DNA from: an uncultured Clostridia bacterium
GTDB lineage: Bacteria; Bacillota; Clostridia; UBA1381
DNA length: 14,914 bases
Reading direction: 5' to 3'
Assembly (NCBI GenBank): GCA_910579415.1
Contig: CAJTUY010000043.1
Span: 1,542-16,455, forward strand
Of the stretch, positions 7,542-14,196 are shown one piece after another (within the stretch, counting starts at the first letter, position 1; the number at the start of each line of letters is the position of its first letter). Position numbers and translations under genes: made by a program. The notes below the pieces were generated by a model. That model was not told the origin of the DNA. It did not search any database and was given only the letters and a program-made list of their open reading frames with translations.

Positions 7542-8006
7542 TTGAGAGAGCGGTTTGAACGTGAGTATAAAAATGTAGAAAAGTCACTGTTTTTAATAGC
7601 AATCGGATATCTGCACAATACAGAGGACGCAAAGGACGCCGTACAGGAGGCTGTACTGAGTGCATATCAGAATTTCCATAAGCTGAGGAATATAAAATAT
7701 TTTAAGACATGGATAACGCGCATTGTAATAAATAAAAGTCTGGATTTATTAAGAAGCAGGAAATACACTGAGGAATTAACCGACAATATTGATGTTTTCT
7801 GTGACATATCGTATTCAGAAGTGGAAATATTAGATGCAATATGCAGACTGAAGCCTGCGATGTCAATCTACATAACTCTGCGTTTTTATAATGATATGAC
7901 ATATGTGGAAACGGCAAAAACGCTGAAACAGCCTCTGTCAACTGTAAAATACAGAACCAAAACTGCATTAAAGGAATTGAAAAGTATTCTGGAAGGAGAT
8001 GATTAA
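7542..8006 (+). CDS. ECF-family RNA polymerase sigma factor
   Basis: Extracytoplasmic-function sigma factors redirect RNA polymerase to a small stress or envelope regulon. From the TTG at 7542 the product has 154 residues, typical for the family. Region 2 (about 5-72) includes the helix LHNTEDAKDAVQEAVLSAYQ and the -10-binding stretch FKTWITRIVINKSLDLLRSRK in shortened form here: FKTWITRIVINKSLDLL. Region 4 (about 92-148) is a helix-turn-helix with MTYVETAKTLKQPLSTVKYR that would read the -35. A short variable linker joins them, with no region 1 or 3. The gene stops 2 bases before the start of a membrane protein, the normal layout for a sigma/anti-sigma pair. The start could equally be GTG 7539, adding one residue. 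The regulon cannot be told from the sequence. Confidence 0.9.
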   Translation: MRERFEREYKNVEKSLFLIAIGYLHNTEDAKDAVQEAVLSAYQNFHKLRNIKYFKTWITRIVINKSLDLLRSRKYTEELTDNIDVFCDISYSEVEILDAICRLKPAMSIYITLRFYNDMTYVETAKTLKQPLSTVKYRTKTALKELKSILEGDD

Positions 8007-8008
8007 AG

Positions 8009-8905
8009 GTGAATATGACTGATTTTGAAGAAAGATTGGTAAAGCATGGTAAAAACATAAAAAGCCATATATCTGCTCCTTTCGATATTGAAAGTGAGGA
8101 ATTGACAATGACGAAAAAACATAGAACGATAAAAGGAATAGTATGTGTCGCAGCAGTTGTCGCAGCTCTTCTCGGAACAACGGTTTTTGCGGCATATCAT
8201 CTTATGAGCGCGGCAGAAATTGCACAAAAAGCTGATTATGGCAGATTGTCGGCTGTGTTGGCAGAGGAGGATACAAAGTTCGATATGACACCGCAGCAAT
8301 GCGGTGATTATACCGTAGAACTGCTGGGAATAACAACGGGTAAAAACTTAAGTAACTTTACAGATGATGTGGGTAATGATGACCGTACTTATATTATAGG
8401 AGCGATTTCAAGAACAGACGGTAAAGCAATTTCGGATGATTATACAGGATTGATGCTTACGCCGCTGGTATCAGGTTATAAGCCGTGGGACGTTAATATA
8501 TTTACGTTGGGCGGCGGAAAAAGCGAATTTATAACAGAAGACAATATGGCAGATTATTTTGTTTATGAATGTGACAGTCTGGAAATGTTTGCAGACCATA
8601 CTGTATATATTGCTGTGTATGGCGGAGCATTGCCTGACGGGAATAGTGAAGGTTTTGCGCCAAGTTCCGATATATTTACAATGGAAGAGGATGGCAGTAT
8701 ACGCTTTGCCGACAACTATAAGGGAGCAGGGGCAATATTTACCGTACCCTTTGATAAATCAAAGGCAGACTCACAGAAGGCGGCAGAATTTCTGGAGGAA
8801 ACGGGTATAAATCCGGAATCATTTAATAAAGATGAGGACATTGCAGAAGAAGAAAGAATAAATAATACTGACCTTACAGGGCAGTTTGAAATTAAGGCGG
8901 AATAG
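8009..8905 (+). CDS. Single-pass membrane protein, candidate anti-sigma factor
   Basis: The 298-residue product has a short charged N-terminal segment (about 1-42), one membrane helix (about 43-64, GIVCVAAVVAALLGTTVFAA) and a large outer domain (65-298). That is the topology of membrane anti-sigma factors that hold an ECF sigma factor inside and sense the envelope outside. The outer domain resembles the DUF4179-type proteins often found beside clostridial ECF genes, with CGDYTVELLGI and IGAISRTDGKAI; that resemblance is from memory. No zinc anti-sigma motif (HxxxCxxC) is present in the N-terminal part, so the mode of binding would differ from RsrA/ChrR-type factors. The start is GTG 8009, ten bases after AAGGAG (7993-7998); ATG 8015 is an alternative but is 16 bases from it. 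The tight spacing with the sigma gene suggests translational coupling. A terminator follows. Confidence 0.75.
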   Translation: MNMTDFEERLVKHGKNIKSHISAPFDIESEELTMTKKHRTIKGIVCVAAVVAALLGTTVFAAYHLMSAAEIAQKADYGRLSAVLAEEDTKFDMTPQQCGDYTVELLGITTGKNLSNFTDDVGNDDRTYIIGAISRTDGKAISDDYTGLMLTPLVSGYKPWDVNIFTLGGGKSEFITEDNMADYFVYECDSLEMFADHTVYIAVYGGALPDGNSEGFAPSSDIFTMEEDGSIRFADNYKGAGAIFTVPFDKSKADSQKAAEFLEETGINPESFNKDEDIAEEERINNTDLTGQFEIKAE

Positions 8906-8911
8906 AGGGAT

Positions 8912-8940
8912 AAAAAAGACAGGTTCACCTGTCTTTTTTT
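8912..8940. terminator. Terminator after the sigma/membrane protein pair
   Basis: The GACAGG/CCTGTC core stem (8918-8923 with 8928-8933) has a TTCA loop and is flanked by six As before and seven Ts after, extending pairing to 12 bp. The A/T flanks mean it could terminate in either direction. Confidence 0.9.
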
Positions 8941-9022
8941 CGTATCAAAAACTGTTTGTCAGAGTTTAGCCGGAATAAAAATTTATAACTGTCACTCATA
9001 TAATGAATTTATTTTTTACACC

Positions 9023-9051
9023 TTGACAAAAATAAGTAAAGATAGTATAAT
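9023..9051 (+). promoter_or_regulatory. Fully consensus sigma-A promoter for copA
   Basis: TTGACA (9023-9028) and TATAAT (9046-9051) both match consensus at all six positions with the ideal 17-base spacer. Transcription should start near 9058. No CsoR-type GC-rich palindrome is present. A weak half-match to a CopY box (TACA at 9017-9020) overlaps the upstream edge. Copper control is expected from knowledge of copA genes but the operator is not evident. Confidence 0.92.
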
Positions 9052-9076
9052 TGAAAATATGAACAATCATTCAAAT

Positions 9077-9083
9077 AAAGGAG
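9077..9083 (+). promoter_or_regulatory. Ribosome site that fixes the copA start
   Basis: AAAGGAG lies 8 bases before TTG 9092. The longest open frame begins at TTG 9023, but that codon is the -35 element of the promoter, so it is upstream of the message. Confidence 0.85.
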
Positions 9084-9091
9084 TGATATTT

Positions 9092-11566
9092 TTGACAGAA
9101 AATTTTGATATTACGGGTATGACGTGCAGTGCATGCAGCGCGCATGTCGAAAAAAGCGTAAATAAGCTTGACGGCGTGAAATGTGTAAATGTAAATCTTT
9201 TGCGCAACAGTATGCAGGCGGAGTTTGATGAAAACGTACTTACAGCAGACGATATAATAAATGCGGTAACAGAAGGCGGTTACGGTGCGAGCGTTAAGGG
9301 AAAGACCGAAAAAAAACGCGATAATAAAATAAATGATGAAATATTGGGTATGAAAACACGGTTAATTGTGTCAATAGTATGTCTTATTCCACTGATGTAT
9401 ATTTCAATGGGACATATGTGGAATTTTCCGTTTTTAAGTATATTTGACGGCGCAGAAAACGCGGTGGCATTTGCTTTTACCCAGCTTATTCTGACAATGC
9501 CCATTATATATGTAAACAGGAAATACTTTATAAATGGTTTTAAAACGCTGTTTCACGGCGTACCTAATATGGATTCGCTTATTGCTATCGGTTCGGGAGC
9601 GGCATTTCTGTATGGAATAATTGCAATATACTGTATCGGCTATGGATTGGGACACGGCAACCATGAGCTTGTTCATTCATATATGATGAATTTATATTTT
9701 GAGTCCTCAGCCATGATATTGACCCTTATAACACTTGGTAAATTTCTTGAAACGCGGGCAAAGGGAAAAACTTCGCAGGCAATAGAAAAGCTCATTGACC
9801 TTTCTCCGAAAACTGCGATTGTAATTCGTAATGGTGAGGAAACTATTGTTGGCGCTGACGAGGTGCAAATCGGAGAAATTATTGTTGTGAAGGCAGGGCA
9901 GGCAATAGCTGTTGATGGTGTTATAATTGAGGGAAGCGGCGCGGTAGACGAGTCTGCGATTACAGGAGAAAGTGTGCCTGTTGAAAAGACTGCCGGAGAT
10001 AATGTAATAGGCGCAACGATAAATCAGTCGGGATATTTTAAATTCAGAGCTGAAAAAATCGGAGCTGATACAACATTGTCGCAGATAATACAGCTTGTTG
10101 AGGAGGCGGCTTCGTCAAAAGCCCCTATTGCTAAGCTTGCTGATAAGGTAAGCGGAATATTTGTTCCTGTGGTAATTGCAATTGCGGTTATTACTGCAAT
10201 TGTATGGCTTTTCATAGGAAGCGGTGTTTCTTTTGCTCTTTCAATGGCAATATCGGTACTGGTGATTTCCTGCCCATGCGCGCTCGGGCTTGCAACTCCG
10301 ACGGCAATAATGGTAGGAACAGGTAAGGGCGCGCAGTACGGAATACTGACAAAATCGGCAGAAGCGCTTGAAACGGCTCATCATATAAATACGGTCGTTC
10401 TTGATAAGACGGGGACTATTACGGAAGGTAAGCCATCCGTGACGGATATTTTGCCTGATGGAGTGACTTCTGATGAATTGCTTGTAACCGCCGCATCAAT
10501 CGAATACCTGTCCGAACATCCTCTTGCCCGCGCTATTGTCGAAAAGGCAGGGGATACCGAATTAAAATCAGTAGCTGATTTCACACAAATTGCAGGACAG
10601 GGAGTCAGCGGAGTTATTGACGGTGAAACGGTGCTTGCCGGAAATTATAAAATGATGCAGGAAAACGGAATAGCCGTTAATGAGGCTGCTGATTTGGAAA
10701 AAGAAGGCAAAACAGCGCTGTACTTTGCAAAAGGCGGTCATACGATAGGAGTAATAGCGGTTGCTGATACAATTAAGGAAAACAGTTATGATGCGATAAA
10801 TGACATGCGTAAAATGGGACTGGATGTTGTAATGCTTACAGGCGATAATAAGGTTACGGCAGAAGCTATAAAAAGCAAACTTCCTCTTACGAGGGCGATT
10901 GCGGAAGTGCTTCCTTCGGATAAGGAAGAAGAAATACGTTCTTTGCAGAATAGCGGTAAACGTGTTATGATGGTGGGTGACGGAATTAACGATGCGCCTG
11001 CGCTTACACGCGCTGAGGTCGGAGTGGCAATAGGCGCAGGAACTGATATAGCGATAGAGGCGGCAGACATAGTACTTATGAAAAGTGATTTGCAGGATGT
11101 AGTAACTTCAATAGAATTAAGCCGTGCCGTAATAAAAAATATAAAGGAAAATCTTTTCTGGGCATTTTTCTATAATGTACTGGGCATACCAATAGCGGCA
11201 GGAGTGCTTTATGGTATTGCCGGAATTAAGCTTAATCCGATGATAGCGGCTCTGGCAATGAGCTTCAGTTCAGTATTTGTGGTATCAAATGCGTTAAGAC
11301 TGAGATTTTTTAAACCTAAAAGAAATTTTACAAATAATAACAAGGAGGATATAAAAATGACAAAAATAATTAAAATTAAAGGTATGATGTGTGGTCACTG
11401 CACAGGAAGGGTATCTGACGCGCTTAATGCGCTTGACGGAGTCAAAGCGGAGGTTATGCTTGATAACGGCGGTCAGGCGGTTGTAACTCTCGGAAATGAC
11501 GTTTCAGATGAAACGCTGACAAAAACAATAACTGATGCAGGCTATGAAGTTACTGAAATACATTAA
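9092..11566 (+). CDS. copA: Copper-exporting P-type ATPase CopA with in-frame C-terminal CopZ-like domain
   Basis: This is a P1B-1 ATPase that pumps Cu(I) out across the membrane. From the TTG at 9092 it has 824 residues. An N-terminal metal-binding domain holds MTCSAC (10-15). Membrane helices begin near residue 90. Then come the actuator TGES (291-294), the metal-site CPC (394-396), phosphorylated Asp438 in DKTGT, the HP motif (476-477), GDGIND (629-634), and the late-helix Cu(I) ligands YN (694-695) and MSFSS (723-727). The set specifies Cu(I)/Ag(I) rather than Zn or Cd. After the usual ATPase end (about residue 744) the frame runs on through NFTNNNKEDIK into a complete 69-residue heavy-metal-associated domain with MMCGHC. 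That linker is encoded by a ribosome site, so this tail looks like a copZ gene joined to copA. A terminator follows at once. No copper regulator gene is in the window. Confidence 0.95.
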   Translation: MTENFDITGMTCSACSAHVEKSVNKLDGVKCVNVNLLRNSMQAEFDENVLTADDIINAVTEGGYGASVKGKTEKKRDNKINDEILGMKTRLIVSIVCLIPLMYISMGHMWNFPFLSIFDGAENAVAFAFTQLILTMPIIYVNRKYFINGFKTLFHGVPNMDSLIAIGSGAAFLYGIIAIYCIGYGLGHGNHELVHSYMMNLYFESSAMILTLITLGKFLETRAKGKTSQAIEKLIDLSPKTAIVIRNGEETIVGADEVQIGEIIVVKAGQAIAVDGVIIEGSGAVDESAITGESVPVEKTAGDNVIGATINQSGYFKFRAEKIGADTTLSQIIQLVEEAASSKAPIAKLADKVSGIFVPVVIAIAVITAIVWLFIGSGVSFALSMAISVLVISCPCALGLATPTAIMVGTGKGAQYGILTKSAEALETAHHINTVVLDKTGTITEGKPSVTDILPDGVTSDELLVTAASIEYLSEHPLARAIVEKAGDTELKSVADFTQIAGQGVSGVIDGETVLAGNYKMMQENGIAVNEAADLEKEGKTALYFAKGGHTIGVIAVADTIKENSYDAINDMRKMGLDVVMLTGDNKVTAEAIKSKLPLTRAIAEVLPSDKEEEIRSLQNSGKRVMMVGDGINDAPALTRAEVGVAIGAGTDIAIEAADIVLMKSDLQDVVTSIELSRAVIKNIKENLFWAFFYNVLGIPIAAGVLYGIAGIKLNPMIAALAMSFSSVFVVSNALRLRFFKPKRNFTNNNKEDIKMTKIIKIKGMMCGHCTGRVSDALNALDGVKAEVMLDNGGQAVVTLGNDVSDETLTKTITDAGYEVTEIH
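11342..11348 (+). promoter_or_regulatory. Internal ribosome site inside copA, before the CopZ-like domain
   Basis: AAGGAGG, an excellent match to the anti-Shine-Dalgarno sequence, lies 8 bases before ATG 11357. It sits in frame within the copA reading frame and encodes part of the linker to the C-terminal domain. Confidence 0.8.
11357..11566 (+). CDS. copZ: CopZ-like copper chaperone, nested in the 3' end of copA
   Basis: Starting at ATG 11357, after a strong ribosome site, the frame encodes a free-standing 69-residue heavy-metal-associated protein: a ferredoxin-like fold with the Cu(I) motif GMMCGHC (9-15) and a C-terminal TDAGYEVTEIH. This is the full length of a normal CopZ, the cytoplasmic chaperone that delivers Cu(I) to CopA. 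The frame is the same as copA and no stop separates them. Three outcomes are possible: only the fusion, only the short protein in practice, or both from one message. The intact ribosome site suggests that separate synthesis persists or was very recently lost. Translation cannot be proved from sequence. A sequencing error hiding a stop codon would give two ordinary genes. Confidence 0.6.
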   Translation: MTKIIKIKGMMCGHCTGRVSDALNALDGVKAEVMLDNGGQAVVTLGNDVSDETLTKTITDAGYEVTEIH

Positions 11567-11570
11567 ATTT

Positions 11571-11594
11571 AAACTGCCCATGCGGGCAGTTTTT
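11571..11594 (+). terminator. Rho-independent terminator after copA-copZ
   Basis: A perfect 9-bp stem, AAACTGCCC (11571-11579) with GGGCAGTTT (11584-11592), has an ATGC loop and ends in a run of Ts (11590-11594). It starts four bases after the stop codon. Confidence 0.9.
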
Positions 11595-11613
11595 ATATTT
11601 CCAACATTTTGGT

Positions 11614-11642
11614 TTTACATAAACGAAAAAATGTGGTACAAT
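11614..11642 (+). promoter_or_regulatory. Sigma-A promoter with extended -10 for the SLH protein gene
   Basis: TTTACA (11614-11619) and TACAAT (11637-11642) are 17 bases apart, each matching consensus at 5 of 6 positions. TG at 11634-11635 gives an extended -10. The predicted start near 11649 leaves about 30 bases before the start codon. Confidence 0.75.
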
Positions 11643-11665
11643 ATAAATATCATCAATAGGAATAC

Positions 11666-11670
11666 GGAGG
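11666..11670 (+). promoter_or_regulatory. Ribosome site that fixes the SLH protein start
   Basis: GGAGG lies 8 bases before GTG 11679. The open frame extends back to 11535, but that stretch contains the copA stop, a terminator and this promoter. Starting at 11679 puts a signal peptide exactly at the N-terminus. Confidence 0.85.
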
Positions 11671-11678
11671 AAAATTTT

Positions 11679-13982
11679 GTGAGAAAAAAGTTTTTAAGCG
11701 CAGTAGTGTCGATTTGTTTTTTTGGCACGGCAGCGAGCGCAGACGTATTGGGGACACAAAGCGGTGGCTGGAGTACTTACATGGGGGCTGATACATACTT
11801 CCATAACGTACAGTTTACGTCCGACAGCGTCGGCAAACAAAGTGAATATTACGTTGAATATAAGCCGAACAGTGAGGCTGTGCCTGTAATTGTCAACGGT
11901 AAGAGTATATGGGGTACGCGAAATATAAAACAGGCAGAAGAATACATGCAGGAAAACGGACTTCGCCCTCTTATCGGTATAAATGCGGACTATTTTTCAT
12001 TTAAAACAGGTATACCGATGGGATATACAATTATTGACGGGGAAATAGCCTCAAAGGAATACGGAGGACAGGACGCAGTGGGATTCCGCGCTGACGGTAC
12101 GGGTTTTATAAGGTGGCTTGATGTTCAGACTACGGTTTCAAATGGAAACGAAGCCGTAGAAATAATGTATATAAATAAGTGGTGTCAGGCAGGATTTGAC
12201 CCTATCTATCTTCTTAACGACCGTTTTGGTAAAACCACAAAGACAGAATCGGAATGTATTTTTGTTGTGTGTACACCTAAAGAGGGCAGACTTCATATAG
12301 GTGAAGAAATGACTGTTACAGTGGATGATATTTTCACCTATAACGGTTCTGTTGAAATTCCTGAGGGCAAAATGATTTTGCTTATGGATACGAGCGGTCA
12401 GCCTGAACTGTATAGTTTTCTGAGCAGCTGCTATAAGGGACAGCAGCTGACTATAAGCAATAATGCTGTTGGTGATGACGGTACATGGGCAAGTGCGGAA
12501 AATGCCGTAAGCTCAGTCGGAGGGCGTCTTGTGTCGGGAGGAATAGCAAACAGTGAATTTGAAGCGGGCGCAGCACCCAGAACGGCTATCGGAATAAAAT
12601 CAGACGGGAATATAATATTTTATACGCTTGATGGCAGACAGTCGGGACACAGCTACGGCGCACAGTTAAAAACGCTTGCGCAGCGTATGGTTGAATTGGG
12701 TTGCGTTGATGCTATAAATCTTGACGGCGGCGGTTCAACATCAATTTCGGCGCTGTTTCCCGGAAATGATGCGTCAATGGTAGTAAACTCTCCGTCTGAC
12801 GGATATTTAAGAAGTGTTGCAAACTTTATATTTTTAAAGGATAATCGTACCCGTACAAATATTCCATGGATTATAAATTTAAAGGATGCAGGAAATACAA
12901 ATTATCTGTCGGGAATGAGTACGAAGATTGAAATAGAGAGTATGTATGATACGGGCAATTATAAGATGAGCGAGCCTTATAATGTTAAGTTTCGCGTAGA
13001 TACAGACACTGAAAGCGTAATTGATGAAAACGGAAACCTTATGCTTCGCGGTACGGGCGATGTGAATGTTGTCCTGTATGGCGATAACGGTGATGTGATG
13101 TCAAAAATGTACGGAGTGTATGAAAATCCTGAGGAAATAAAGGTTTATAATACGGCAGACTGGAAAGAGATAACTGAAATAAATACAGAGGCCAATGAGG
13201 AAATGCAGCTTAGCCTTTCTGCGGCATCATATCTTAATAATACTGAGCTAATCTCAGAGGAGGGTATGTATACGTGGTCGGTTGAAGGCAATATAGGCAC
13301 GATTACGGAAGGCGGAATATTTACTCTTGCCAACACTGCCGATGCAGACGGAAAAATAAAGGTTACAACAGGAAATGTGACAAGAGAGATACCTGTGCAT
13401 ATATCAGGTTATCCGAAAACTCCGAGCGTATTTTATGATATTGACGGACACTGGGCAAGAGATATAATTGCGCAGATGGCGGCAGAAGGAACTATAAATG
13501 GTCAGGAGGAAAACGGGCAGATGGTATTTAAGCCCGATAATAATATGACACGAGCTGAGTTTGCGTCGATGATTGCAAATTATATGGGGCTTGATATTGC
13601 GGATTATGAGAGCGTAACGCTTGATTTTAATGATGCGGGTATAATTCCCGAGTGGGCGCAGTCACCGATTAAGGCGGTATATACGGAGGGTATAATTTTA
13701 GGACGTATCAATGATGATAAAACTGTTGATTTTGCTCCGTATGATAATATAACACGCGCGGAAGCCATCACTATACTCGGAAGAATTTTAAATGAGGGAG
13801 ATACTGACGGTGTACTGAATTTTGCTGACAGTAACGATATACCCGAGTGGGCGAGTGATGGAGTGAAAAAGTTGTCGGGACTTGGTATTATAAGTGGTTA
13901 CGAGGATAATACAATACTTCCAAATAATAATATACGACGTGCCGAAGCTGCAACGATGCTGTATAAAATTGAAAACAGATAA
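11679..13982 (+). CDS. Secreted NAGPA-type phosphodiester glycosidase with Ig-like linkers and three SLH domains
   Basis: The 767-residue protein begins with a signal peptide (RKK, hydrophobic core, predicted cleavage after ASA at residues 19-21). A phosphodiester-glycosidase (NAGPA/DUF2233-type) domain spans roughly residues 75-390. Its markers are GINADYF (about 100-106), APRTAIGI, the Asp-rich turn YTLDGRQSG and the family hallmark INLDGGGST (about 345-353). Two beta-rich Ig-like modules follow (about 400-580, the second with YTWSVEGNIGTITEGGIFT). Three S-layer homology repeats end the protein (from about 584, 647 and 713), each with a TRAE-like or RRAE motif that binds secondary cell-wall polymer. 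The family removes sugar from 1-phosphodiester links; bacterial substrates are mostly unknown, and cell-wall or teichoic-type polymers are a guess. The protein should be displayed on the cell wall. The gene is a single unit with its own promoter and terminator. Confidence 0.9.
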   Translation: MRKKFLSAVVSICFFGTAASADVLGTQSGGWSTYMGADTYFHNVQFTSDSVGKQSEYYVEYKPNSEAVPVIVNGKSIWGTRNIKQAEEYMQENGLRPLIGINADYFSFKTGIPMGYTIIDGEIASKEYGGQDAVGFRADGTGFIRWLDVQTTVSNGNEAVEIMYINKWCQAGFDPIYLLNDRFGKTTKTESECIFVVCTPKEGRLHIGEEMTVTVDDIFTYNGSVEIPEGKMILLMDTSGQPELYSFLSSCYKGQQLTISNNAVGDDGTWASAENAVSSVGGRLVSGGIANSEFEAGAAPRTAIGIKSDGNIIFYTLDGRQSGHSYGAQLKTLAQRMVELGCVDAINLDGGGSTSISALFPGNDASMVVNSPSDGYLRSVANFIFLKDNRTRTNIPWIINLKDAGNTNYLSGMSTKIEIESMYDTGNYKMSEPYNVKFRVDTDTESVIDENGNLMLRGTGDVNVVLYGDNGDVMSKMYGVYENPEEIKVYNTADWKEITEINTEANEEMQLSLSAASYLNNTELISEEGMYTWSVEGNIGTITEGGIFTLANTADADGKIKVTTGNVTREIPVHISGYPKTPSVFYDIDGHWARDIIAQMAAEGTINGQEENGQMVFKPDNNMTRAEFASMIANYMGLDIADYESVTLDFNDAGIIPEWAQSPIKAVYTEGIILGRINDDKTVDFAPYDNITRAEAITILGRILNEGDTDGVLNFADSNDIPEWASDGVKKLSGLGIISGYEDNTILPNNNIRRAEAATMLYKIENR
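13430..13979 (+). repeat. Three tandem SLH (S-layer homology) repeats at protein level
   Basis: Repeats of about 55-65 codons begin near 13430 (FYDIDGHWA), 13621 (LDFNDAGIIPEWA) and 13817 (LNFADSNDIPEWA). Each continues with a GxI turn and an N-x-x-[TR]-RAE motif: NMTRAEF, NITRAEA and NIRRAEA. Three copies form the usual trimeric wall-binding unit. The DNA itself is diverged, so this is not a nucleotide repeat. Confidence 0.92.
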
Positions 13983-13983
13983 A

Positions 13984-14018
13984 CAAAAAGAAACTGCTTT
14001 TCGGGCAGTTTCTTTTTG
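13984..14018. terminator. Bidirectional-looking terminator after the SLH protein gene
   Basis: A 14-bp perfect stem pairs CAAAAAGAAACTGC (13984-13997) with GCAGTTTCTTTTTG (14005-14018) around the loop TTTTCGG. The A-rich left arm and T-rich right arm allow termination on both strands. Confidence 0.9.
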
Positions 14019-14051
14019 ATTACATAAACAGTAGCAGACTCAACGCGATTA

Positions 14052-14081
14052 TTGCCATACCAAAATACTATGTAATAAAAT
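14052..14081 (+). promoter_or_regulatory. Possible promoter for the RCC1-repeat protein gene
   Basis: TTGCCA (14052-14057, 5 of 6) and TAAAAT (14076-14081, 5 of 6) are 18 bases apart. A start near 14088 would give a leader of about 109 bases before the ATG at 14197. Within this leader is a G-rich stretch (14104-14108) followed by a nine-codon frame (ATG 14117, stop TGA 14144-14146). Confidence 0.4.
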
Positions 14082-14137
14082 TAGTGTTTGTAGTATAGGA
14101 AAAGGGGGTATATATTATGTGTAAGATGATAGTCCGC

Positions 14138-14155
14138 ATAACCTGATTTGGTTAT
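14138..14155 (+). promoter_or_regulatory. Small inverted repeat in the leader of the RCC1-repeat gene
   Basis: ATAACC (14138-14143) and GGTTAT (14150-14155) form a perfect 6-bp stem with loop TGATTT. It overlaps the end of a nine-codon frame starting at ATG 14117. There is no T run, so it is not a terminator. It could be an operator or a weak leader hairpin; chance occurrence in A/T-rich sequence is also possible. Confidence 0.25.
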
Positions 14156-14196
14156 AGATAAGACATAATAGACATACAAGAAAAGAGGAGAAGACC

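Noticed and set aside
9017..9028. CopY-type box (TACAnnTGTA) at the copA promoter
   Set aside because: Only TACA and two of the four other conserved bases match, which is too weak to call.
9023..9091. N-terminal extension of CopA from TTG 9023
   Set aside because: This stretch contains the -35, -10, transcript start and ribosome site of the gene, so it is not translated.
11535..11678. 48-residue N-terminal extension of the SLH protein
   Set aside because: It overlaps the end of copA and spans its terminator and the next promoter; the signal peptide starts at 11679.
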